Assembly: GCA_020637795.1 (NCBI GenBank)
Contig: JACKJT010000001.1
Coordinates: forward strand, 868,001 to 932,000
DNA from: Hoeflea sp.
GTDB lineage: Bacteria > Pseudomonadota > Alphaproteobacteria > Rhizobiales > Rhizobiaceae
Direction of reading: 5' to 3'
DNA: 64,000 nt
How positions within the stretch are numbered: the stretch's first letter is position 1; the number at the start of each line of letters is the position of its first letter. Positions 28,659 through 36,721 of the stretch are shown here, in pieces. The translations under genes were made by a program, and so were the position numbers. The notes under the pieces are model-generated. The model saw nothing but the letters and a program-made list of their open reading frames with translations. It ran no database searches and had not been told where the DNA came from.

Positions 28659-29545
28659 CCGCGAAAGAAATCGCATTTTCAGGAACCAGGCTGAATGTCC
28701 CCGCCTGCACGCTGGGCGAAGGCCCCACCTGTGACCCCCACACCGGCACGGCCTGGTGGTTCGATATCCTCGGGCGCAAACTCTATCAGTACGAACTCGC
28801 CACCGATGCCGTCAAAGTTCACGACTTGCCGGTAATGGGCAGCGTTCTGGCCCGGGTCGACGACGGACGGCAGGTTATCGCCACGGAGACCGGTCTGCAT
28901 CTGCGCCATATGCCCACGGGCGAGCTGGAGCTGATCACGCCGATCGAGGCGGACAATGCGGCAACCCGCTCGAATGATGGCAGGGTGCATCCCTGCGGTG
29001 CGCTGTGGTTCGGCACCATGGGCAAGAACGCCGAAAAACACGCCGGCGCGATCTACCATGTGGCGCGCGGCAAGGTGACAACTCTGTTCCCCGACATCAC
29101 CATTCCCAACGCCATCTGCTTCTCGCCTGACGGTGCAATCGCCTATTTCACCGACACGATGGCCGGCAAGCTGATGTGCGTGGCCATTGATCCGGAAACG
29201 GCGCTTCCCACCGGTTCGCCCGAGATTTTCTTCGATCACCGTGGCGGCGACGGCGGGATCGATGGCGCGGTGTGTGACCGCGACGGGATGCTCTGGAACG
29301 CAAGATGGGGCGCGGGATGCATCGATGGATACTCTGCGGATGGAGAGCGGGTCGTTTCGCTCAAGGTGCCCGCGAGCCAGTCTAGCTGCCCGGCCTTTGT
29401 CGGCCCCAATGCCGACCGGCTGCTGGTAACGTCAGCGCGCGAAGGCCTGTCGGCCGAAGCGCTTGCCGCCGATCCCGAGGCCGGATCGACCTTCCTGCTC
29501 GATCACCCGGTCAAGGGCCGGTTCGAGCCCGACTACATTCTCTGA
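28655..29545 (+). CDS. SMP-30/gluconolactonase family sugar lactonase
   Basis: A 296-residue six-bladed beta-propeller lactonase of the regucalcin/gluconolaconase-like (SMP-30) family. Metal-site segments are recognisable: GEGPTCDP near the N-terminus, NDGRVHPCGALWFGTMG, and ICFSPDG...YFTDT. In context it opens galactono-lactone made by the SDR enzyme to galactonate. GTG start overlaps the dgoA stop by 4 nt. A related role with arabino- or fuconolactone cannot be excluded. Confidence 0.87.
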   Translation: MTAKEIAFSGTRLNVPACTLGEGPTCDPHTGTAWWFDILGRKLYQYELATDAVKVHDLPVMGSVLARVDDGRQVIATETGLHLRHMPTGELELITPIEADNAATRSNDGRVHPCGALWFGTMGKNAEKHAGAIYHVARGKVTTLFPDITIPNAICFSPDGAIAYFTDTMAGKLMCVAIDPETALPTGSPEIFFDHRGGDGGIDGAVCDRDGMLWNARWGAGCIDGYSADGERVVSLKVPASQSSCPAFVGPNADRLLVTSAREGLSAEALAADPEAGSTFLLDHPVKGRFEPDYIL

Positions 29546-29566
29546 CCTTATCCGGAGCCTGCCCAA

Positions 29567-31540
29567 ATGAACCGTACGCTCGGTGTCTGTTACTACCCGG
29601 AGCACTGGCCGGAAACCCGGTGGGCGGACGACGCCGTACGCATGGCGAGGCTTGGCCTGACCCATGTGCGCATCGGCGAGTTTGCCTGGTCGCGGCTCGA
29701 ACCCAGACGCGGCGCTTACGATTTCGACTGGCTGCGCCGCGCCTTAGACACATTGCATGGCGCGGGTCTGAAAGTGGTGCTGGGGACACCGACAGCCACG
29801 CCGCCGAAATGGCTGGTGGATCAGATGCCAGACATGCTGCCGGTCGGCGCGGATGGCTCGGTGCGCGGGTTCGGCTCGCGCCGGCACTACGATTTTTCAC
29901 ATGACGGCTACCTCGAGGAATGCAAGCGCATCACGCTCGAACTGGCCAAGGCGTTCGGCAAGCATCCGGGCGTCGCCGCGTGGCAAACCGACAACGAGTA
30001 TGATTGCCACAACACGACGCTGTCCTATTCGGCTGCGGCGCGCAGTGGTTTCCGGGAATGGCTGCAGCGCAAGTACCAGTCGCCCGAGGCGCTCAACCGC
30101 TCCTGGGGCAATGTCTTTTGGTCCATGGAGATATCCGAGTTTAGCGAAGTGGAGCTGCCGAACCTGACGGTGACCGAGGCCAATCCGGCGCATGTGATGG
30201 ACTTCCGCCGCTACGCCTCTGACATGGTGGTGCGCTTCAACAAGGCGCAGGCCGATATCATCCGGGCGCATTCGCCGGGCCGCGACGTGATCCACAATTT
30301 CATGGGCCGGACGCTGGCGTTTGATCATTTCGCGGTCGGGGCGGATCTCGACATCTCGAGCTGGGATTCCTATCCGCTCGGGTTTCTCGAAGATCGCTCG
30401 GACCAGGACGATGCCTGGAAGCGGCAGTTCGCCCGCGCCGGCGATCCGGATTTCCAGGCCTTCCACCATGATCTCTACCGCGCCACCTCGAAGGGGCGCT
30501 GGTGGGTGATGGAACAGCAGCCCGGGCCGGTGAACTGGGCGCCGCACAATCCGGCGCCACGCGACGGCATGGTGCGGTTGTGGAGCTGGGAGGCCTTTGC
30601 CCACGGCGCGGAGACGGTAAGCTATTTCCGCTGGCGCCAGGCCCCATTTGCGCAGGAACAGATGCATGCGGGCCTGCTCAGGCCGGACTCGATCGAGGCC
30701 GAAGGCCACCGCGAGGCGGCGCAGGTGGCCAGGGAACTTGCAAAGCTTGACGGCGAACTTGACGACAAGGCCGGGCGCGCCGACGTGGCGATCGTCTTCG
30801 ACTACGCTTCCGCCTGGGCCTGGGAGATCCAGCCGCAGGGCCGCGAGTTCGACTACTTCCGGCTGGTGTTCGACTTCTACCGCACGCTGCGGCGACTGGG
30901 CTTGTCGGTGGACTTCGTTCCCGCCAGTACGCCGAGTCTAGAAGGCTACGGGCTTGTCGTGATCCCCGGCCTGTTCACATGGCCGGAGGCGCTGATCGAA
31001 GCGATCAAGGCGCATGAAGGCCATGTGCTGATCGGTCCGCGGTCAGGCTCGAAGACGGCCGATTTCGCCATTCCCGAGATCCTGCCGCCGGCCTTGCCGG
31101 ATGATGTGCTCGGGGTACGGGTCACGCGGATCGAGACGCTGCGCGCGGATACGCCGGTGCCGGTCCAGGGCGGCGGGACGATCCGGTTCTGGCGCGAATA
31201 TCTCGAGGTTGGCGCCGACACCGGGACGGTCCTGACCGCCGAGGATGGTGTGCCGGCACTGGTGGCCAGGGGAAACCGCCACTATCTTGGCGGCTGGCCG
31301 GATCAGGACCTGCTCCTGAGCATTCTTCGGGGACTGTGCGAACAGGCTGGCCTTGCGATTCGCGAGCTGCCTGACGGGGTCCGCCTGCGGCGGCATGGTC
31401 GACACGTCTTCGCCTTGAACTACGGCGCCACTCCATTCGACCTTGCCGATCTCGGCTGGAGCCGCGACCTCGCCGTGGGCGAGGCTGTTTTGGCTCCTTC
31501 CGGGGTCGCCGTGGCAGGACTTACGGACGCCGGGTACTGA
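29567..31540 (+). CDS. Beta-galactosidase, glycoside hydrolase family 42
   Basis: A 657-residue cytoplasmic enzyme. The N-terminal TIM barrel has the GH42 start GVCYYPEHWPE, the acid/base Glu144 in WQTDNEYDCH and the nucleophile Glu316 in WWVMEQQPG. A flavodoxin-like domain (about 390-590) and a C-terminal beta domain complete the family layout. It releases galactose from beta-galactosides. It is the last gene of the operon, 21 nt behind the lactonase. With the GH36 enzyme, it lets the same importer and pathway serve both anomers of galactoside. Confidence 0.92.
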   Translation: MNRTLGVCYYPEHWPETRWADDAVRMARLGLTHVRIGEFAWSRLEPRRGAYDFDWLRRALDTLHGAGLKVVLGTPTATPPKWLVDQMPDMLPVGADGSVRGFGSRRHYDFSHDGYLEECKRITLELAKAFGKHPGVAAWQTDNEYDCHNTTLSYSAAARSGFREWLQRKYQSPEALNRSWGNVFWSMEISEFSEVELPNLTVTEANPAHVMDFRRYASDMVVRFNKAQADIIRAHSPGRDVIHNFMGRTLAFDHFAVGADLDISSWDSYPLGFLEDRSDQDDAWKRQFARAGDPDFQAFHHDLYRATSKGRWWVMEQQPGPVNWAPHNPAPRDGMVRLWSWEAFAHGAETVSYFRWRQAPFAQEQMHAGLLRPDSIEAEGHREAAQVARELAKLDGELDDKAGRADVAIVFDYASAWAWEIQPQGREFDYFRLVFDFYRTLRRLGLSVDFVPASTPSLEGYGLVVIPGLFTWPEALIEAIKAHEGHVLIGPRSGSKTADFAIPEILPPALPDDVLGVRVTRIETLRADTPVPVQGGGTIRFWREYLEVGADTGTVLTAEDGVPALVARGNRHYLGGWPDQDLLLSILRGLCEQAGLAIRELPDGVRLRRHGRHVFALNYGATPFDLADLGWSRDLAVGEAVLAPSGVAVAGLTDAGY

Positions 31541-31562
31541 TCCGGGTCCGGACCGACCTTGG

Positions 31563-33611
31563 CTAGATCTCCTTCACCAGCCTCAGCGCGTCATAGATCG
31601 CGGCATGGGTGTTGCGCGCGGCAATCGCATCACCGATGCGGAACAGCTGGAAACCCTGGCCATCCGTGGACCCGCCATTCAGGGTCTGCGGCTTGCCTGC
31701 AATGAACGCGTCATAATCGACCTGCCCGAGATTGCTCGAATGTGGCTTTAGCTCGAAATAAAGCTCATCGAGCGGCAGGGTTCCGTGGTTGATGACGACC
31801 TGGTCGAAATGGCGGGTCTTGGCGAGCGGCATGTAATCGCTGCCGATGACGGCCTTCAACCGATTGCCATCGCGCTCGACCGAGGTCAGCCGGTAGGTGA
31901 CTGTGAAGGTCACGTCCTTGTCCTGCAGCGAACGCATGTAGGGCACCAGGTTCATCGCCATCACGTCGGGCGCGAAACTGCGGTCGGGCGTCATGATCTC
32001 GACCGAGGCGCCGGCCTGCGCCGCCACCTCGGCGGCCTGCAGTCCGGCATGGTCGCCGGCGTCGTCATAGACCAGCACGGACTTGCCGGGTTTGACGTCG
32101 CCGGAAATCAGATCCCAGCTCGAGACCACCAATTCGTTGCCCGCGTCCAGAACCTCGGTGTGCGGCAGGCCGCCGGTGGCGACGATTACCACGTCAGGAT
32201 TTTCAGCCCGGACGTCATCGGACTCAGCCCAGGTGTTGAAACGGAATTCGACATCGCGGGCCGCGCATTGCGCCATGCGCCATTCGATGATGCCGATCAT
32301 TTCCTTGCGGCGCTGGTTCTGCGCGGTGAGCCGGATCTGGCCGCCCGGGTCGGGCTGCGCCTCGAACACCGTGACCCGATGCCCGCGCTCGGCGGCGACG
32401 CGGGCCGCCTCGAGACCGGCAGGCCCGGCGCCGACGATCACGACGCGCTTCGAAGTCTCGGCGCGCGGGATCGTGTGCGGCATGGTGAGTTCACGGCCGG
32501 TAGCCGGATTGTGGATGCAGAGCGCGTCACCAGCCTGATAGATCCGGTCGAGACAATAGGTGGCGCCGACGCAAGGCCTTATGTCGTGCTCGCGGCCTTC
32601 CATGATCTTTTTGACCAGATGCGGATCGGCCATGTGGGCGCGGGTCATGCCGACCATGTCGAGCTTGCCCTCGGAAATGGCATGCCGGGCCGTGGCCACA
32701 TCGGGGATGCGGGCGGCGTGGAATGTCGGCAACCCGACTTCGGCGCGGATGCGGCCGGCGAAATCGAGATGCGGGGCCGAACGCATGCCCTGAACCGGGA
32801 TCACGTCGGTCATCGCCGGATCGGTGTGGATCTGGCCGCGGATGACATTGAGGAAGTCGACGTTGCCGCTGTTCTTGAACATGTGGCCGATGGCAATGCC
32901 TTCCTCTTCGCTGATGCCGCCCTTGGCGGTTTCATCGGCGGTGTAGCGGATGCCGACCAGCAGCTTTTCACCGACCCTCGCCCTGATCGCAGCAACCACA
33001 TCGAGGGCGAAGCGGGCGCGGTTTTCCAGACTGCCGCCATAGGGTCCGTCGAGCTCATTGGTCAGCGGCGACATGAACTGGTCCATCAGGTGGCCGTAGC
33101 ATTCGAGCTCGACGCCATCGAGACCGGCCTCGGCCATGCGCTCGGCCGCATCGGCATAGTCGGCAATGACGCGGGCGATGTCCCAGTCTTCCATCTTCTT
33201 TGGAAACGCCCGATGCGCCGGCTCGCGCTGGTGGCTGGTCGACAGCGCGGGCAGCCAGTCGCCCTTGTTCCAGTGGGTGCGGCGGCCGAGATGGGTGAGC
33301 TGGATCATCACCGCACAGCCATGCCCGTGGCACTCGTCGGTCAGCTTCTTCATCCAGCCGACGACTTCGTCCTTGTAGGCCAGCACGTTGTTGAACACCG
33401 GCGGACTATCCTTCGACACCGCCGCGGAGCCTGCCGTCATGGTCATGGCGATGCCGGCCCGGGCGCGCTCGACATGGTAGGCGCGGTAGCGGTCCTTGGG
33501 CATGCCGTCTTCGGGATAGGCCGGTTCGTGACTGGTGGTCATGATCCGGTTCTTCAGCGTCAGATGCTTGAGCTGATAGGGTTGCAGCAGCGGATCGTTG
33601 ACTTGCACCAT
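31563..33611 (-). CDS. DgcA-like FMN/FAD demethylase (NADH:flavin oxidoreductase, TMADH family)
   Basis: A 682-residue two-part flavoenzyme. Residues 1 to about 345 form an Old-Yellow-Enzyme FMN barrel; about 388-680 is an FAD/NAD(P) Rossmann module (VGAGPAGLEAA at 393-403). The sequence resembles dimethylglycine / N-methylproline demethylases (DgcA, stachydrine catabolism). The iron-sulfur region has Cys347, Cys353 and Cys365, but Ala350 replaces the second of the usual four cysteines. It is the last gene of a minus-strand set with an MttB-family methyltransferase, so removal of N-methyl groups from a quaternary or tertiary amine is the likely pathway role. The start at 33611 has GGAG 10 nt upstream. 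Confidence 0.8.
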   Translation of the reverse strand: MVQVNDPLLQPYQLKHLTLKNRIMTTSHEPAYPEDGMPKDRYRAYHVERARAGIAMTMTAGSAAVSKDSPPVFNNVLAYKDEVVGWMKKLTDECHGHGCAVMIQLTHLGRRTHWNKGDWLPALSTSHQREPAHRAFPKKMEDWDIARVIADYADAAERMAEAGLDGVELECYGHLMDQFMSPLTNELDGPYGGSLENRARFALDVVAAIRARVGEKLLVGIRYTADETAKGGISEEEGIAIGHMFKNSGNVDFLNVIRGQIHTDPAMTDVIPVQGMRSAPHLDFAGRIRAEVGLPTFHAARIPDVATARHAISEGKLDMVGMTRAHMADPHLVKKIMEGREHDIRPCVGATYCLDRIYQAGDALCIHNPATGRELTMPHTIPRAETSKRVVIVGAGPAGLEAARVAAERGHRVTVFEAQPDPGGQIRLTAQNQRRKEMIGIIEWRMAQCAARDVEFRFNTWAESDDVRAENPDVVIVATGGLPHTEVLDAGNELVVSSWDLISGDVKPGKSVLVYDDAGDHAGLQAAEVAAQAGASVEIMTPDRSFAPDVMAMNLVPYMRSLQDKDVTFTVTYRLTSVERDGNRLKAVIGSDYMPLAKTRHFDQVVINHGTLPLDELYFELKPHSSNLGQVDYDAFIAGKPQTLNGGSTDGQGFQLFRIGDAIAARNTHAAIYDALRLVKEI

Positions 33612-33677
33612 CGGTGACGGCTCCTCGGGATTGGATTGTCCGGGGGCGGCAAATCCCAACCCCGGAGCGTTATCAGT

Positions 33678-34118
33678 TCATTCGCAGACCATGTTCGAGA
33701 CACGCCATTGATTGGCTTCTGAGGCGATGTCGGATACCAGCCAGCTGCTTGCGTCCTTGCTGAGCGTCCACTCAATGCGGGTGGGCTGGCCGAAATTGTC
33801 GAATTGCGCGATCACACTGGCGGTGTCGCCGCTCACGGTTTCATCCAGCTTGAGCGTTCTCTGGATCTCCTCATCATCATAATCCTGGGCGTCGACGGCG
33901 AAACCGAAATCGATGCAGACGGTTTCATCCCGGTCCCAGGCAGCATCCGCCGCATTGAGAAAATCCAGCGCCGGTCCGGTGAACAAGCCCCGCTTGTCCG
34001 GGTCGGACAAGGCTGCCGGGTCGTCATAGAAGGCTTTCACCACGTCGCTCGCTTCGCCTGCGACGGCAGGACCGGCGGCGAGTGCAATCATGGACAGGAC
34101 AGCAAGGTATCTGATCAT
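33678..34118 (-). CDS. Small secreted protein of unknown function (DUF3828-like)
   Basis: A 146-residue precursor with a clear signal peptide (cleavage AVA-GEA near 20). The mature part is acidic and has two cysteines (Cys68, Cys145) that could form a disulfide. The C-terminal half (IAQFDNFGQPTRIEWTLSKD, then WLVSDI) resembles the DUF3828 / NTF2-like pattern of small exported proteins. It lies 28 nt after the MttB-family gene and 66 nt before the demethylase gene on the same strand, so it appears to belong to their operon. No function can be assigned. Confidence 0.75.
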   Translation of the reverse strand: MIRYLAVLSMIALAAGPAVAGEASDVVKAFYDDPAALSDPDKRGLFTGPALDFLNAADAAWDRDETVCIDFGFAVDAQDYDDEEIQRTLKLDETVSGDTASVIAQFDNFGQPTRIEWTLSKDASSWLVSDIASEANQWRVSNMVCE

Positions 34119-34146
34119 CGAGCGGCTCCGACAGGGACTTTGCTTA

Positions 34147-35718
34147 TCAATACCATGCGTCGGCCATTGCCGCCTTGGTGCGGTCGACAAAATCCACAAG
34201 CGCCTCGTCAATCGCCTCGTCCAGCGGCGGGGCCTGGTAATCGGCCAGCATCCGTTTCCAGCGCACATTGGCGCGGATGGCCGCATCCGTTCGCCCGGCA
34301 GTGTCCCATTTCTCGAACGGCTCGTTGTCGGCGATCTCGGAATCCCAGAACGCGGTCTGGTAGTTTTCCATCGTATGGGCGCAGCCGAGAAAATGCTTTC
34401 CGACGCCCACCTCGAGAAATGCATCGAGGGCCAGCGTGTTGTCGTCGACGACGACGCCGGCGAGGTAGGAGTGCAATGCGCCGCAGAAATCGGCATCCAT
34501 GACAAATTTCTCGTAGGACATAGACAGCAGCCCGTCGAGGAAGCCGGCGGAATGAAGGATGAAGTTGGCCCCGCAGTGCACCGCCGAAAGCATCGACATG
34601 GTGCCCTCGTTCATTGCCTGCGCGTCTGGCAGTTTCGAATTGGAGAAATTGCCGGCGCATCTAAGCGGAAGGTTGAGCCTCCGTGCCAACTGCCCGATCA
34701 CCATCGAGCCGATGGCCGGTTCCGGCGTTCCGAAAGTGGGAGAACCGGTCCGGAGCGACATCGACGAGAGGAAATTGCCGAAGATCACCGGCGCGCCCTT
34801 GCGCTCAAGCTGGGTCAGCGCGCAGCCGGCCATGGTCTCGGCCAGCGACTGCGCGATCGCGCCGGCATTGGTCACCGGCCCCATGGCGCCGCCGAGGATG
34901 AACGGCACAATGACCGCGGCCTGGTTGGCCCGGGCGTAGGCTCTGAGCACATTGGTCATGGTGCCGTCCCAGACCAGCGGCGAGTTGACGTTGACATTGC
35001 CGAGGATGACGCAGTTCTGGTCGACGAAATCACGGCCAAAGACAATGCGCGCCATTTCGATGGATTCCTCGGCCCGGCTTTCCGCCGTGACCGAGCCCAT
35101 GAAACCGCGATCGGAATATTTCAGGTGGGCATAGGCCATGTCGAGATGGCGCTTGTTGACCGGCACATCGACCGGCTCGCAAATGGTGCCGCCGGAATGA
35201 TGCAGCCAGGGGCTCGATTGCGCCAGCTTGATGAAGTTGCGGAAATCCTCGATCGTGCCGTAGCGGCGCCCCTTGTCGAGATCCATGACGAACGGCGATC
35301 CATAGGCCGGGGCGAAGACAACGCTCTTGCCGCCGATCTCGACATTGTTGGCCGGGTTTCGGGCATGCTGGGTGAAGGTCGAAGGGGCGGATTTGAGGAT
35401 CTCGCGCAGCATCCCAGGTTCGAAACGGACGAGAAGACCATCGACCCTGGCGCCGGCCCTCTTCCAGTGATCGAGAGCGACCGGGTCGTCACGAAATTCG
35501 ATGCCGACTTCAGCCAGGATGCGGTCTGCCGCAGCCTCGATCCTGACTAGGTTTTCCTCACTGAGAATGTCGTAGGTCGGAATGTTGCGGACAATATAGG
35601 GTGTCGCCCGGTGCGGCGGCGCGGCGCCCTGCCCGGATCGGCGGCCATCGCGGCCACCAGCCCGCTCCCGCCTGCGCCCCTGTGACCCTCTTGCCTCGGT
35701 GATATCTGCAGTGTCCAT
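34147..35718 (-). CDS. Trimethylamine methyltransferase family protein (MttB superfamily, non-pyrrolysine)
   Basis: A 523-residue MttB-superfamily protein. The frame is open throughout, so there is no in-frame amber codon for pyrrolysine; such members (for example MtgB for glycine betaine) use other quaternary amines and pass the methyl group to a corrinoid protein. Family segments include YDILSEENLVRIEAAADRIL near the N-terminus and HCGANFILHSAGFLDGLLSMSYEKFVMD in the C-terminal barrel. The first 35 residues are Arg/Gly-rich and probably disordered. No corrinoid protein or corrinoid methyltransferase is encoded in the window. GGAGGAC lies just before the ATG at 35718. It is first in an operon with a secreted protein and a DgcA-like demethylase. 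Confidence 0.82.
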   Translation of the reverse strand: MDTADITEARGSQGRRRERAGGRDGRRSGQGAAPPHRATPYIVRNIPTYDILSEENLVRIEAAADRILAEVGIEFRDDPVALDHWKRAGARVDGLLVRFEPGMLREILKSAPSTFTQHARNPANNVEIGGKSVVFAPAYGSPFVMDLDKGRRYGTIEDFRNFIKLAQSSPWLHHSGGTICEPVDVPVNKRHLDMAYAHLKYSDRGFMGSVTAESRAEESIEMARIVFGRDFVDQNCVILGNVNVNSPLVWDGTMTNVLRAYARANQAAVIVPFILGGAMGPVTNAGAIAQSLAETMAGCALTQLERKGAPVIFGNFLSSMSLRTGSPTFGTPEPAIGSMVIGQLARRLNLPLRCAGNFSNSKLPDAQAMNEGTMSMLSAVHCGANFILHSAGFLDGLLSMSYEKFVMDADFCGALHSYLAGVVVDDNTLALDAFLEVGVGKHFLGCAHTMENYQTAFWDSEIADNEPFEKWDTAGRTDAAIRANVRWKRMLADYQAPPLDEAIDEALVDFVDRTKAAMADAWY

Positions 35719-35769
35719 GGCCTGTCCTCCGATGCAGAAGTCTAGGAGCATCCAGGCTGAATGTAATGC

Positions 35770-35781
35770 TGGAAAATTCCA
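35770..35781. promoter_or_regulatory. Short inverted repeat in the mttB-lysR divergent region
   Basis: TGGAA and TTCCA flank AA in the 85-bp gap between the MttB-family gene and the LysR gene. It is the only symmetrical element there and may be part of the LysR binding site; support is weak. Confidence 0.3.
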
Positions 35782-35803
35782 TTGCTTTGGATAAGGTGAC
35801 CTT

Positions 35804-36721
35804 ATGGATAATCTTCGTCACCTGTTGCCCTCGGCCGGCAATCTCATCGTTTTCGAAGCAGCCGGACGGCAGCTCAGCTTCACCAGGGCCGCGCAGGAGC
35901 TCGGGATGACACAGGCTGCGGTGAGCTATGCGATCCGGTCGCTGGAAAACCAGCTTGGCACGCCACTGTTCCATCGTGCGCACCGGGCGGTCTCACTGAC
36001 CGAGGCGGGGCGGCGGTTCCACGCCGACGTGACGCTGGGCTTGAGTCACATCCGGAAATCAGCGGAAGACATCCGGGCGCGCGGCCGGGCCAATGCCGTC
36101 ACGCTGGCGGCATCGACCGCCTTCGCCTCGTTGTGGATGTTGCCGCGATTGCACCGGTTGCGCGACGAACTGCCTGATATCGACCTGCGTATCCAGACCG
36201 CCGACCGCGATCTCGACATTCGCAACGAAAACGTCGAGCTTGGCGTGCGCGGCGGACGGCCGGAAGACTGGCCCGATTATGACAGCGCGCTGATCGCGCC
36301 GGAAGTGATCGAGGCGGTGGCGAGCGCTGCCTATCTCGAAAAGCACGGCATGCCGGAAAGCGTCGCCCATCTGACGCAGCACAGGCTGATCCATCTCGAG
36401 GAGCCGTTTCGCAGCGCGTGCGACTGGCGGCAATGGTTCATAAGCGCGGGCGTCAACGGTGTGACGGCAAACCGCGGGCTGGCGATCAATGATTACGTGC
36501 TGGTCATCCAGGCGGTCATGGAGGGGCAAGGCGTGGCGCTGGGCTGGCAACACCTGACCGAGCGGCTGGTGACATCTGGACTGCTAAAGAAGGTCACCGC
36601 TCACCGGCTGGTCACCGGCGCCGCCTTTCATGTCATCTGGCCGAAGGGTCGCCCACTCTCCGCACAGACGGAACTGGTTCTGAACTGGCTGACAAAAGAG
36701 GGCCAGGACGTCAGCGATTAG
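35804..36721 (+). CDS. LysR-family regulator (GcvA-like), divergent from the MttB-family operon
   Basis: A 305-residue LysR protein with HTH at about residues 9-66 (FEAAGRQLSFTRAAQELGMTQ followed by AVSYAIRSLE) and an effector domain. The style (LSFTRAAQEL-MTQAAVSYAI, HRAHRAVSLTEAG) is that of the GcvA subgroup. It is divergently transcribed from the methyltransferase gene with only 85 bp between start codons, so control of that operon is the natural inference. Its last 11 bp overlap the end of the convergent EAL-protein gene. Confidence 0.87.
   Translation: MDNLRHLLPSAGNLIVFEAAGRQLSFTRAAQELGMTQAAVSYAIRSLENQLGTPLFHRAHRAVSLTEAGRRFHADVTLGLSHIRKSAEDIRARGRANAVTLAASTAFASLWMLPRLHRLRDELPDIDLRIQTADRDLDIRNENVELGVRGGRPEDWPDYDSALIAPEVIEAVASAAYLEKHGMPESVAHLTQHRLIHLEEPFRSACDWRQWFISAGVNGVTANRGLAINDYVLVIQAVMEGQGVALGWQHLTERLVTSGLLKKVTAHRLVTGAAFHVIWPKGRPLSAQTELVLNWLTKEGQDVSD

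Noticed and set aside
31785..33617. 610-codon frame antisense to the demethylase gene
   Set aside because: Shadow of a well-supported flavoenzyme gene; no motifs.
34147..35718. Pyrrolysine-containing trimethylamine methyltransferase
   Set aside because: No in-frame TAG occurs; the protein belongs to the non-pyrrolysine branch.
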